A stretch of DNA of 47,006 nucleotides from Anaerolineales bacterium (GTDB lineage: Bacteria; Chloroflexota; Anaerolineae; Anaerolineales; Villigracilaceae). Shown piece by piece: positions 1 to 6,202 of the stretch (position 1 is its first letter; the number at the start of each line of letters is the position of its first letter). The stretch lies in contig JAJTXU010000007.1 of NCBI GenBank assembly GCA_021462845.1, forward strand, positions 1-47,006, in the 5' to 3' direction. The position numbers were made by a program, and so were the translations under genes. The notes under the pieces are model-generated. The model did not search any database. It was given only the letters and a program-made list of their open reading frames with translations, and was not told the DNA's origin.

Positions 1-199
1 GAATGTTTTATTCCATCCCATTGACGATTTGGTCGCAAGCCGAGCCGCCGACTTGCGCGCGCGTTATAACATTTCTCTCACTGACGCTTTTCAACTTGCT
101 ATCGCCCTTGAATCGGGTTGCGACGCCTTCCTCACTAACGATCTGGATTTGAAGCGGGTGCAGGAGATTCCAATACTTGTCCTTTCGGAAGCGGGGTAA
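1..199 (+). CDS. PIN-domain protein, C-terminal fragment (VapC-like)
   Basis: The window opens inside this gene. The frame whose first full codon is base 2 stays open to the TAA at 197-199, giving about 65 C-terminal residues. They contain LTDAFQLAIAL followed by FLTNDLDLKRV, the pattern of the last two acidic active-site segments of PIN-domain ribonucleases: an Asp in the helix and a TND-type Asp before the final strand. Such proteins cleave RNA and often act as toxins of type II toxin-antitoxin pairs. The upstream half, where an antitoxin would be expected, lies outside the window. The next gene, a DUF2442 protein, starts 2 bases after the stop. Family is fairly certain; a toxin role is inferred. 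Confidence 0.8.
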   Translation, partial: NVLFHPIDDLVASRAADLRARYNISLTDAFQLAIALESGCDAFLTNDLDLKRVQEIPILVLSEAG

Positions 200-201
200 C
201 C

Positions 202-459
202 ATGAACAGTCCGAAAATCCTTTCAGTATCCCCTGCGGATGATAAAAAATTGACCGTCACATTCGACAACGGGGTGGAAAAAATGTACGACTGCAAACCC
301 CTGATCGAAAAGTATGATGCGTTCAAGGTGTTGGAAAACGATGTCTTTTTCAAGCAGGTAAAAGTAGACGCGGGCGGATACGGCATTTCATGGGACGACA
401 AGGTGGATTTGAGCGAAGACGAATTGTGGACGAACGCGGTTGAAATCGTAGCCGCGTAG
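202..459 (+). CDS. DUF2442 family small protein
   Basis: An 85-residue acidic protein with the DUF2442 layout: PKILSVSPADDKKLTVTFDNG (a strand pair reading as variable, function-less sensing of its own sequence in the family model), then an internal FKVLENDVFFKQVKVD segment and a terminal GGYGISWDDKVDLSEDELW. Members are usually 70-90 residues and are often found beside toxin-antitoxin genes, where some are treated as antitoxin-like; their biochemistry is not settled. It starts 2 bases after the PIN gene, so the two are almost certainly co-transcribed. An upstream GGAAGCGGGG stretch may serve as ribosome-binding site. Family call is confident; function unknown. Confidence 0.78.
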   Translation: MNSPKILSVSPADDKKLTVTFDNGVEKMYDCKPLIEKYDAFKVLENDVFFKQVKVDAGGYGISWDDKVDLSEDELWTNAVEIVAA

Positions 460-540
460 TTTCGAAATTGAAACACAAAACGGTCTCGCGGACGTTGCGC
501 CGGGGACCGTTTTCATTTCGACCCCCTCCGCCTACGGCAC

Positions 541-608
541 CTCCCCCAAATCCGACGATACACAGTTTGAATCCGCATACAAGATTTTCCTCGTCGTATT
601 TGGGGAGG
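541..608. repeat. Imperfect inverted repeat (MITE/REP-like)
   Basis: The left arm at 541-558 (CTCCCCCAAATCCGACGA) is nearly the reverse complement of the right arm at 591-608 (TCGTCGTATTTGGGGAGG), with about 32 bases between them. The right arm continues into a G-rich tract, GGCTGGGGAGGGG. No T-run follows, so a small mobile or REP-type repeat fits better than a terminator. Confidence 0.55.
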
Positions 609-721
609 GCTGGGGAGGGGTCGCCCCTCCGCGCGAACCAGCCGGGTTGATTGGTGGCTTGCGGATCGTCCACGCCGGGGTCGGTCAGTGTGCCGATGTA
701 CGAGAATCGGCGCGATTCGAA

Positions 722-755
722 ACTTGTCCTGAGCCTGGCGAAGGATCGTCGAAGT
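722..755. repeat. Short intergenic repeat unit
   Basis: The unit starts ACTTGTCCTGAGCCTGGCG and ends ATCGTCGAAGT. It resembles the in-gene insert at 5922-5962 in style (CTGAGC and GTCGAAG words), which suggests a family of short dispersed repeats. The evidence is word similarity only. Confidence 0.4.
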
Positions 756-831
756 ACAGTGTGCCGCTTGTAGTAGCATCAACACCTTGCGCGTCAAGAC
801 GCACATCGATCAGTGTACTGCTAAACGAGGT

Positions 832-1281
832 TTAATCTGCTTGCGTGGAAATATATTTAATTTCGGGTAATTTTAAGTACTCTATTGCACATTCCTGAAT
901 ATCATCAAGAAGCGATTTGAAATCAATATCATTAAATCCAAGTCGCTGCATTTTTTTCTGGACAAGCTTGACAGATTCGATTGTAGTGTTAATAATGAAC
1001 TGTCGCTTGGAGATATCAGACATATTTCCAAATTCTTTAGAAACTCCCACAACCACTGAGAGCGCGCGTTGCTTTTTGCTATAAGGTAATACTTTAATGG
1101 GCTTGGCAGGAAGTTGAAGATAACTTCCCTCAAGGGTATATTCAATTAGAATTAAATCCAAACCAATGCCAAAGTCTTTATCCTCAATCTTTCGCTTAAG
1201 AATATTATTAAAGACTCGCTCGTAAGGATTAAACCCTATAGCTACATTCCAATTACCTGCTCGAGTGAAATAGCCTATCAT
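832..1281 (-). CDS. Hypothetical protein, probable immunity protein of the RHS toxin
   Basis: A 149-residue protein starting MIGYFTRAGNWNVAIGFNPY. It has no signal peptide or membrane segment and a mixed alpha/beta pattern: an early strand-rich part (GLDLILIEYTLEG, LPAKPIKVLPYS) and a helical second half (ISKRQFIINTTIESVKLVQK). I do not recognise the family. It begins 8 bases downstream of the RHS toxin gene on the same strand, which is where cognate immunity genes of polymorphic toxins sit. Its base composition is AT-rich compared with the tag and hydrolase genes nearby, typical of exchangeable toxin/immunity cassettes. The immunity role is inferred from position only. Confidence 0.6.
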   Translation of the reverse strand: MIGYFTRAGNWNVAIGFNPYERVFNNILKRKIEDKDFGIGLDLILIEYTLEGSYLQLPAKPIKVLPYSKKQRALSVVVGVSKEFGNMSDISKRQFIINTTIESVKLVQKKMQRLGFNDIDFKSLLDDIQECAIEYLKLPEIKYISTQAD

Positions 1282-1289
1282 AACTTCTT

Positions 1290-2792
1290 CTAATGAGCAC
1301 CGAACTGAAGCAGGCCGCGCGGATTATTCAATATCAAAGACCCTTCTATTTCATGCATTAATCGTCGTCGACCTCGATCAAGTTCAACCATCAACTTGTC
1401 TTTCATAAATTCTTTGGTATATCTTTTCGCGGGGTCGGAAGTGATTCCAAATTTTAAATGCTCCAAAGTCTCTTTATTTACCAACTCGTATAGTATTGTT
1501 TCTTTTGGACTGTCGAGGCTATTTCCATGAATGTTTGGTGTTTTAGGTTTGCACGCATTATGCACCAACCACTGACCCTCACCTACGAAGAACGTGTGAG
1601 CGGTATCAACGGTGAGATTATACATCTCCTGTGTTTTGTAAACATTCCATTTCAGCCAGACAATACCTGTCGTGCCATCGGCTTGACGGATTTTGTCACC
1701 TGTCCTTAATTCATCCGCAGGCGTCCAACCTTTGCCTTCTACATAGAACGGATGCTCAGGGGTAGTTTCGATCCATTCGCCATCAACAACAAGTTCGGTG
1801 AGAACTTTATCTTCATGAGAGAAAGTATCGGTGACTTCATAGTATCCAAATGTTCCGTCAGTTTCATTCCATGCCAGAACGTAGTCGCCTACTTCGACGG
1901 TAGAGATAGTCTGTGAGCCCTCGGAGGTTGCGACCTCCGTATCTGCGCTGAAACTACAAAAGTCGCCAACAATGTTTGCGGCATCGCCTAAGTTGTCCGT
2001 CAACTTGGAAGCATCAATGGCATTATCCACCTTGTTGACCAGCTTCGCCGCATCCATTGCGTTATCAACGGCGTTTGCGGCTTTGCCGGCTTTGATAATC
2101 GCTCCGCCAACGGCAGGGATGCCGGGAATGATTACCGCCGCAACATCGAGTACCAATGATGCGCCATTGGACACATTCAAGCCGTTCTGGGCAATGTCTG
2201 CAACATCCACAATGATCATCGCAACATCGAAGAGAGTTTCGATGAAGTGCCCGCTTGGATCTGTGAATTTGATCGGGTTATTTTGGGTGTAACTGTATCG
2301 GCTCCAAGTTTGAGGAATGGAAATGCTGGGTATGATGGTGTCGGGTTGGATGAATCTCCCCAACGATTGCGAGTAAAAACGCGCGTCGTAATCCATCAAT
2401 CCCATGTCACCCAAGTCGCGTTGACCCGTAAACGTGAAGTCAGTTACAAGGATTGGAGAATTGGGGATGGCGCGTTCTTCGCCGAAGGGAAGGTATCGCT
2501 GCTGACTTGTTAAAGTTCCACTGCTGTCTGTGACTGCAACGGTCGAGCCGAGGTGGTCGGTTAGGAGGTATTGTAATCCCGTTGCATCGTTGACCGCAAC
2601 CATCATCCCTGCGATGGAGTAATATTTCTTGGTTGCGCCATCTTTCACTTCGAACTGTCCGCCCATGTAATAGGACGTGGTCGAGTCGGGCGATCCGCTC
2701 GCGCCTGTGAAGTGTGCCGTGCTGACTCGCGTCCCATTGCCATCATATGCAAACAAAAAGCCCCGAAGGGGATTGAAGCCCGCTACACTCAA
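1290..2792 (-). CDS. RHS-family polymorphic toxin tip: RHS core, Hint, GIY-YIG-like nuclease (5'-truncated)
   Basis: A 500-residue frame made of three parts. Residues ~15-180 are the end of an RHS shell (YDGNGTRV, YLLTDHLGSTVAVTD, GLMDYDARFYSQSLGRF, the last being the conserved RHS core closing motif). Residues ~279-414 form a pretoxin Hint domain opening at Cys279 (CSFSADTEVAT) and closing with HTFFVGEGQWLVHNA, expected to release the tip by self-cleavage. The last ~85 residues look like a GIY-YIG/URI-type nuclease: LYELV, KFGITSDPAKRY with the Arg, and HEIEGSLI with the Glu. Full RHS proteins exceed 1000 residues, so the N-terminal barrel is missing. The only upstream start is a TTG inside the 2788-2820 hairpin, and the first ~14 codons run through a palindrome with a T-run (2755-2771). 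This looks like an orphan toxin tip or a broken gene. Confidence 0.8.
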   Translation of the reverse strand: MSVAGFNPLRGFLFAYDGNGTRVSTAHFTGASGSPDSTTSYYMGGQFEVKDGATKKYYSIAGMMVAVNDATGLQYLLTDHLGSTVAVTDSSGTLTSQQRYLPFGEERAIPNSPILVTDFTFTGQRDLGDMGLMDYDARFYSQSLGRFIQPDTIIPSISIPQTWSRYSYTQNNPIKFTDPSGHFIETLFDVAMIIVDVADIAQNGLNVSNGASLVLDVAAVIIPGIPAVGGAIIKAGKAANAVDNAMDAAKLVNKVDNAIDASKLTDNLGDAANIVGDFCSFSADTEVATSEGSQTISTVEVGDYVLAWNETDGTFGYYEVTDTFSHEDKVLTELVVDGEWIETTPEHPFYVEGKGWTPADELRTGDKIRQADGTTGIVWLKWNVYKTQEMYNLTVDTAHTFFVGEGQWLVHNACKPKTPNIHGNSLDSPKETILYELVNKETLEHLKFGITSDPAKRYTKEFMKDKLMVELDRGRRRLMHEIEGSLILNNPRGLLQFGAH

Positions 2793-2820
2793 GAACCGAC
2801 CCTTGCGGTCGGTTCTTGAG
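2788..2820. repeat. Perfect 14-bp inverted repeat (hairpin)
   Basis: CTCAAGAACCGACC at 2788-2801 pairs perfectly with GGTCGGTTCTTGAG at 2807-2820 around a CTTGC loop. It lies at the truncated end of the RHS frame and 19 bases before the tag start. No T-run follows on either side immediately. It may be a repeat element marking the RHS break, or a hairpin between divergently placed genes. Confidence 0.6.
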
Positions 2821-2839
2821 TTAACGGTAAAATCAACGC

Positions 2840-3388
2840 ATGACCACCTACTGCGGTTACGTTAATTCACACCCCGATGACTTGTTCAACAAGGAATATC
2901 ACGACACTCAATACGGATTTCCGCTCGAGGACGATAACCTGCTCTTCGAGCGATTGATCCTTGAGATCAATCAAGCGGGGCTGTCGTGGATTCTGATTCT
3001 GAAACGGGCGGACAACTTCCGCAAAGCCTATCGCGGATTCGACATTGCAAAGGTGGCGAAGTTCAACGAGAAGGATCGCGCGCGCCTCCTTGCGGACGCG
3101 GGCATCATCCGCAACCGCCTGAAAGTGAATGCCGCGATTGAAAACGCAAAACGAATTCAATCGTTGCAAAAGGAATTCGGCTCGTTCAAAGGCTGGCTCG
3201 ACGCACATCATCCGCTGACAAAAGACGAGGGGACGAAATTATTCAAAAAGACGTTCGTCTTCACCGGTGGCGAGATCGTGAACGAGTTCCTCATGTCTAC
3301 GGGGTATTTGCAGGGCGCGCACGCGAAGAGTTGCCCGATCTACAAAAAGGTGGCAAGCCTCCGTCCCGCGTGGATGCGCGGTAGATAG
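2840..3388 (+). CDS. tag: DNA-3-methyladenine glycosylase I
   Basis: A 182-residue base-excision repair enzyme that removes 3-methyladenine from alkylated DNA. The start MTTYCGYVNSHPDDLFNKEYHD matches the Tag N-terminus; the early Cys and the YHD His are two of the four zinc ligands, and HAKSC near residues 158-162 supplies the other His and Cys. ERLILEINQAGLSWILIL is the family's signature segment lining the base pocket. Length is usual for Tag (180-195). The gene is monocistronic: a hairpin lies just upstream and a palindromic element lies downstream. It is divergent from the RHS fragment. The family assignment is secure; the C-terminus (PAWMRGR) is slightly shorter than in the E. coli enzyme. 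Confidence 0.95.
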   Translation: MTTYCGYVNSHPDDLFNKEYHDTQYGFPLEDDNLLFERLILEINQAGLSWILILKRADNFRKAYRGFDIAKVAKFNEKDRARLLADAGIIRNRLKVNAAIENAKRIQSLQKEFGSFKGWLDAHHPLTKDEGTKLFKKTFVFTGGEIVNEFLMSTGYLQGAHAKSCPIYKKVASLRPAWMRGR

Positions 3389-3452
3389 TTGGTATACAAA
3401 TCGCGTCGTTCATCTTGTCGCAGTGCAATTGGGATAAGAACCTAATAGCCAA

Positions 3453-3567
3453 GACTTACGCAAAACCCAAGGATCAAGCCGCGAATTTCGCTAATTCACG
3501 CGAATTGTATAAAAAATTCGTGATAATTCGTGTAATTCGCGGCAAAAGATTTTGACCTGCGTAAGTC
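3453..3567. repeat. 115-bp palindromic MITE-like element
   Basis: The ends are a perfect 10-bp inverted repeat, GACTTACGCA (3453-3462) and TGCGTAAGTC (3558-3567). Nested inside is a second perfect 10-bp pair, GCCGCGAATT (3478-3487) and AATTCGCGGC (3534-3543), around AT-rich AATTCGTG words. It has no coding capacity. This architecture fits a non-autonomous palindromic element between tag and the hydrolase gene. Confidence 0.65.
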
Positions 3568-3588
3568 ACGATAGTCTATAATCACCGC

Positions 3589-4368
3589 ATGTCACAGATC
3601 ATCGAAACGGCGGAGCCGTTTTTCTTTCTCGGCGATTCTGCTAAACCCGCCTGCCTTCTCATTCACGGATTCACCGGCGCTCCCAAAGAGATGCGTTTGC
3701 TGGGGGAGTTTTTGAATCAGCATGGATACACCTGCCTCGGCATTCGACTCGCAGGTCACGCGACCAAGCCCGAAGATATGATCCGCTCGCGCTACACGGA
3801 TTGGATGGCGTCCGTTGAAGACGGCTATCATCTGTTGCGCGGGGTATCGGATCATATTTTTCTCGTTGGGCTTTCGATGGGCGGCGTGCTGTCGTTGTTG
3901 ATGTCTACCAAGTTGAAGGTGAGCGGAGTCGTGGCGATGTCTACGCCGTTCGCGTTGCCGCGCGATTATCCGATCTGGATGTTGAAACTGGTCAGCGTAT
4001 TCAAAAAATATAACCCCAAAGGGAAAGGCGTCCCGGGCAGCGGCTGGTTCGACAAGGACGCGTTCCGCGAGCAGGTTTCGTATCCGCAAAATCCTATCCG
4101 CTCGACGGCGGAATTGAAGAAATTGATCATTGAAATGCGCGCGGCTCTGCCGAATGTTAACGTGCCTGTGCTGCTCATGCACTCGAAAGACGATGCGTAC
4201 GTGCTGCCCGAAAACATGGAAAGGATCCACGCCGCGCTGGTCAACGTCGAAGGGCGAACAAAACTTTACGTAGCCGAGTCAGGTCACGTCGTCACGAAAG
4301 ACGCGGCTCGTCATCAAGTATTCGAAGCGGCGCTGGAGTTCATCCAGCGCGTTGGAGGAAATGTTTGA
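3589..4368 (+). CDS. Alpha/beta hydrolase (carboxylesterase / monoacylglycerol lipase-like)
   Basis: A 259-residue serine hydrolase. LLIHGFTGAPKEM is the oxyanion-hole HG segment, VGLSMGGVLSL carries the nucleophile Ser in a GxSxG elbow, SKDDAYVLPENM holds the acid, and the ESGHVVTKD segment the catalytic His. Length and order match the Est30-type carboxylesterases that cleave short acyl esters. No signal peptide is seen, so the enzyme is cytosolic. It is the first gene of a coupled trio with the MFS transporter (TTGA overlap) and the MBL-fold hydrolase (8-base overlap), suggesting import or export and hydrolysis of the same ester or thioester compound. The actual substrate cannot be read from sequence. 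Confidence 0.9.
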   Translation: MSQIIETAEPFFFLGDSAKPACLLIHGFTGAPKEMRLLGEFLNQHGYTCLGIRLAGHATKPEDMIRSRYTDWMASVEDGYHLLRGVSDHIFLVGLSMGGVLSLLMSTKLKVSGVVAMSTPFALPRDYPIWMLKLVSVFKKYNPKGKGVPGSGWFDKDAFREQVSYPQNPIRSTAELKKLIIEMRAALPNVNVPVLLMHSKDDAYVLPENMERIHAALVNVEGRTKLYVAESGHVVTKDAARHQVFEAALEFIQRVGGNV

Positions 4369-5486
4369 ATCGCAATCTTGTCTTCGTCGCGCTCGCGCTT
4401 CTCACATGGGGATTCGGCGAAGGGTTGTTTTTTAATTTCCAGCCCATCTACCTCAAAGAATTGGGGAGCAGTGAAGCGGAGATTGGACTCATCCTTGGCG
4501 CGTTCGGCGCGGCGATGGCGATCACGCACATTCCCGCGGGCAGACTCGCGGATCGAATCGGGCGCCGACCTTTGCTCATCATTGCATGGCTGACGGGATT
4601 GTTCTCGACGATCGTCATGGCGTTCGCGCGCGACTTGCCGATGTTTCTCGTCGGCATGATGTGTTACGGTCTGACCGCGTTCGTCTCGTCGCCGCTGGGA
4701 AGTTACGTCACTGCGGCGCGAGGCAATTGGTCTGTGGGAACCGCGCTTTCGATGACCACCGCCACGTTCAGCATGGGCATGGCGCTGGGTCCCATCACCG
4801 GCGGTTGGATCGGCGAGCGCTACGGTTTGCATTCGGTATATTCCGTCGCGGCGGGAGTCTTTGTGCTTTCGTCGTTGTTCATTTGCCTGATTCAAAATCA
4901 GCCGATAGATCGTCACGACCCCGAAGCGCCTCCGCTTAATTTGTTGAGCAACACGCGCTTGAAATATTTTCTCGGCGTGATCGGCTTCGCCGTGTTTGCC
5001 ATGTATATCGCCCAGCCGCTCACGCCGAACTTTTTAGAAGACGCGCGCGGACTCTCGCTTTCGAACATCGGGTTTGTGTTCGCGTTGGGCGCGTTGGGCA
5101 ATTCGCTCCTCGCGCTCACGCTCAGCCGCCTCGAGCCGCATCGCGGATACGTCGTCGCGCAGATTCTGGTCGCCGCGTTCGCCGTCATCCTCTGGTGCGG
5201 GACGGGAACGCCGATCCTCGCGCTCGGATATTTTTTGCTCGGCGGGTTTCGCGCCTCGCGTCCGCTGGCGATGGCGCAGGCGCGTTCGTTCGTCCACCCA
5301 TCGCAAATGGGACTCACGTATGGCGTGATCGAAACGATCAACGCGATCATTTATATTTTGGTTCCGCCGTTGGCGGGTTTGATCTATGAAAAGAATCCCC
5401 TTTCGATTTATCCGCTCGCGCTTGTGATGATCGGCGTTTCCATTATTATCAGCAGTATCGTCCCTCGGAGATTGATCCATGCTTGA
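4365..5486 (+). CDS. MFS transporter
   Basis: A 373-residue membrane protein with about 11-12 hydrophobic helices. It shows the MFS loop 2-3 signature GRLADRIGRRPLLI near residues 57-70 and the YLKELGSSEAEIGLILGAFG entry helix. It is slightly short for the family (380-420), mainly in the second half. The start is TTG at 4365, overlapping the hydrolase stop as TTGA, with GGAGGA at 4354-4359. The ATG at 4361 is in another frame, so TTG is the supported start. Translational coupling to the hydrolase is likely. Substrate unknown; the family includes drug and sugar exporters. The gene overlaps the next one by 8 bases. Confidence 0.88.
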   Translation: MNRNLVFVALALLTWGFGEGLFFNFQPIYLKELGSSEAEIGLILGAFGAAMAITHIPAGRLADRIGRRPLLIIAWLTGLFSTIVMAFARDLPMFLVGMMCYGLTAFVSSPLGSYVTAARGNWSVGTALSMTTATFSMGMALGPITGGWIGERYGLHSVYSVAAGVFVLSSLFICLIQNQPIDRHDPEAPPLNLLSNTRLKYFLGVIGFAVFAMYIAQPLTPNFLEDARGLSLSNIGFVFALGALGNSLLALTLSRLEPHRGYVVAQILVAAFAVILWCGTGTPILALGYFLLGGFRASRPLAMAQARSFVHPSQMGLTYGVIETINAIIYILVPPLAGLIYEKNPLSIYPLALVMIGVSIIISSIVPRRLIHA

Positions 5487-6156
5487 GATTGTTTCGTTCA
5501 CCCTCGGTCCCGCGCAGACCAACGCGTATCTCGTCGCGGATTCTGAAACGAAAGAAGCCGCGGTCATTGACCCCGCGTGGGACGGTCGCATCATTTTGGA
5601 TGCCGCGCAAAAACGCGGCTGGCGCATCGGTCATCTCTGGTACACGCACGCGCACTTCGATCACATCGGCGGCGCGGGCGCAATTGCCGATGCGTTGAAT
5701 CCTCTTCCATTGGTTGCGTTACATCCGAACGATCACGTCTTGTGGCGCGCGGGCGGAGGCGGCTCGTTGTTTGGATTCGACATTGACCCGGGTCCCGAAC
5801 CGACGATTGATTTTGTTCACGGGATGAAGTTGAAACTCGGCTCTGTGGATTTTGAGGTCCGCTTCACCCCCGGACATACAACTGGTCACTGCGTTTTATA
5901 CGTTCCCGCCGCCGATTTCCGCGCTGAGCGGAGTGAGCCGTTAGGCGAACGAAGTCGAAGCGTCTGCTTCTGCGGCGACCTCATCTTCTCCGGCTCCGTG
6001 GGCAGAACCGACCTCCCCGGCGGAGATTGGCACGCGCTCGAAAAAAGCATCCGCGAGCAGATATTTACTTTACCCGATGAAACGCGTTTGCTCTCCGGTC
6101 ACGGTCCCGAAACGACGGTGGGGGAGGAGAAGAGGAGTAATCCGTTTTTGAGGTAA
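5479..6156 (+). CDS. MBL-fold metallo-hydrolase (glyoxalase II-like)
   Basis: A 225-residue zinc hydrolase. THAHFDHIGG near residues 56-65 is the HxHxDH metal motif, RFTPGHTTGHCVLYV supplies the next His, FCGDLIFSGSVGRTDLPGG the bridging Asp, and LLSGHGPETTVGEE the last His, all as in glyoxalase II-like thioester hydrolases. It overlaps the MFS gene by 8 bases and ends the trio that begins at 3589. An odd feature is a stretch at residues ~148-161 (RAERSEPLGERSRS), encoded by a repeat-like DNA segment at 5922-5962. It sits in a surface position between two active-site motifs, so the enzyme may still fold. Family certain; substrate unknown. Confidence 0.9.
   Translation: MLEIVSFTLGPAQTNAYLVADSETKEAAVIDPAWDGRIILDAAQKRGWRIGHLWYTHAHFDHIGGAGAIADALNPLPLVALHPNDHVLWRAGGGGSLFGFDIDPGPEPTIDFVHGMKLKLGSVDFEVRFTPGHTTGHCVLYVPAADFRAERSEPLGERSRSVCFCGDLIFSGSVGRTDLPGGDWHALEKSIREQIFTLPDETRLLSGHGPETTVGEEKRSNPFLR
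5922..5962. repeat. Repeat-like segment inside the MBL-fold gene
   Basis: The segment begins CGCTGAGCGGAGTGAGCCG and ends CGAACGAAGTCGAAGCG. It is rich in AGCG/CGCT and GAAGTCGAAG words of the type seen in short intergenic repeats of this window (722-755). It reads through in frame and adds an Arg/Ser/Glu-rich loop to the hydrolase. Confidence 0.45.
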
Positions 6157-6202
6157 AATGAATCTGACGCACCAGTAATGTTTTTCTGTAATTTGGAGCG
6201 CA

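Larger units (their letters stand above)
460..831. other. Repeat-rich intergenic stretch with possible decayed coding sequence
   Basis: No convincing intact gene lies here. The stretch holds an imperfect inverted repeat (541-608) and a short dispersed-type repeat (722-755). Read on the minus strand, 640-830 gives short protein-like pieces in two different frames: IGTLTDPGVDDPQATNQPGW, and LIDVRLDAQGVDATTSGTLYF before the 722-755 repeat. This suggests a secreted or RHS-type gene end broken by a frameshift. The short open frames on both strands have no family resemblance. Confidence 0.4.

Noticed and set aside
2755-2780. CCCCGAAGGGGATTGAAG looks like part of a CRISPR repeat.
   Set aside because: It occurs once, with no spacers or second copy and no cas genes in the window. 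It is better read as a small terminator-like palindrome.
4314-4916. Long open frame opposite the MFS gene (200 codons).
   Set aside because: It is an Arg/His/Asp-rich mirror of a GC-rich coding strand with no family features.
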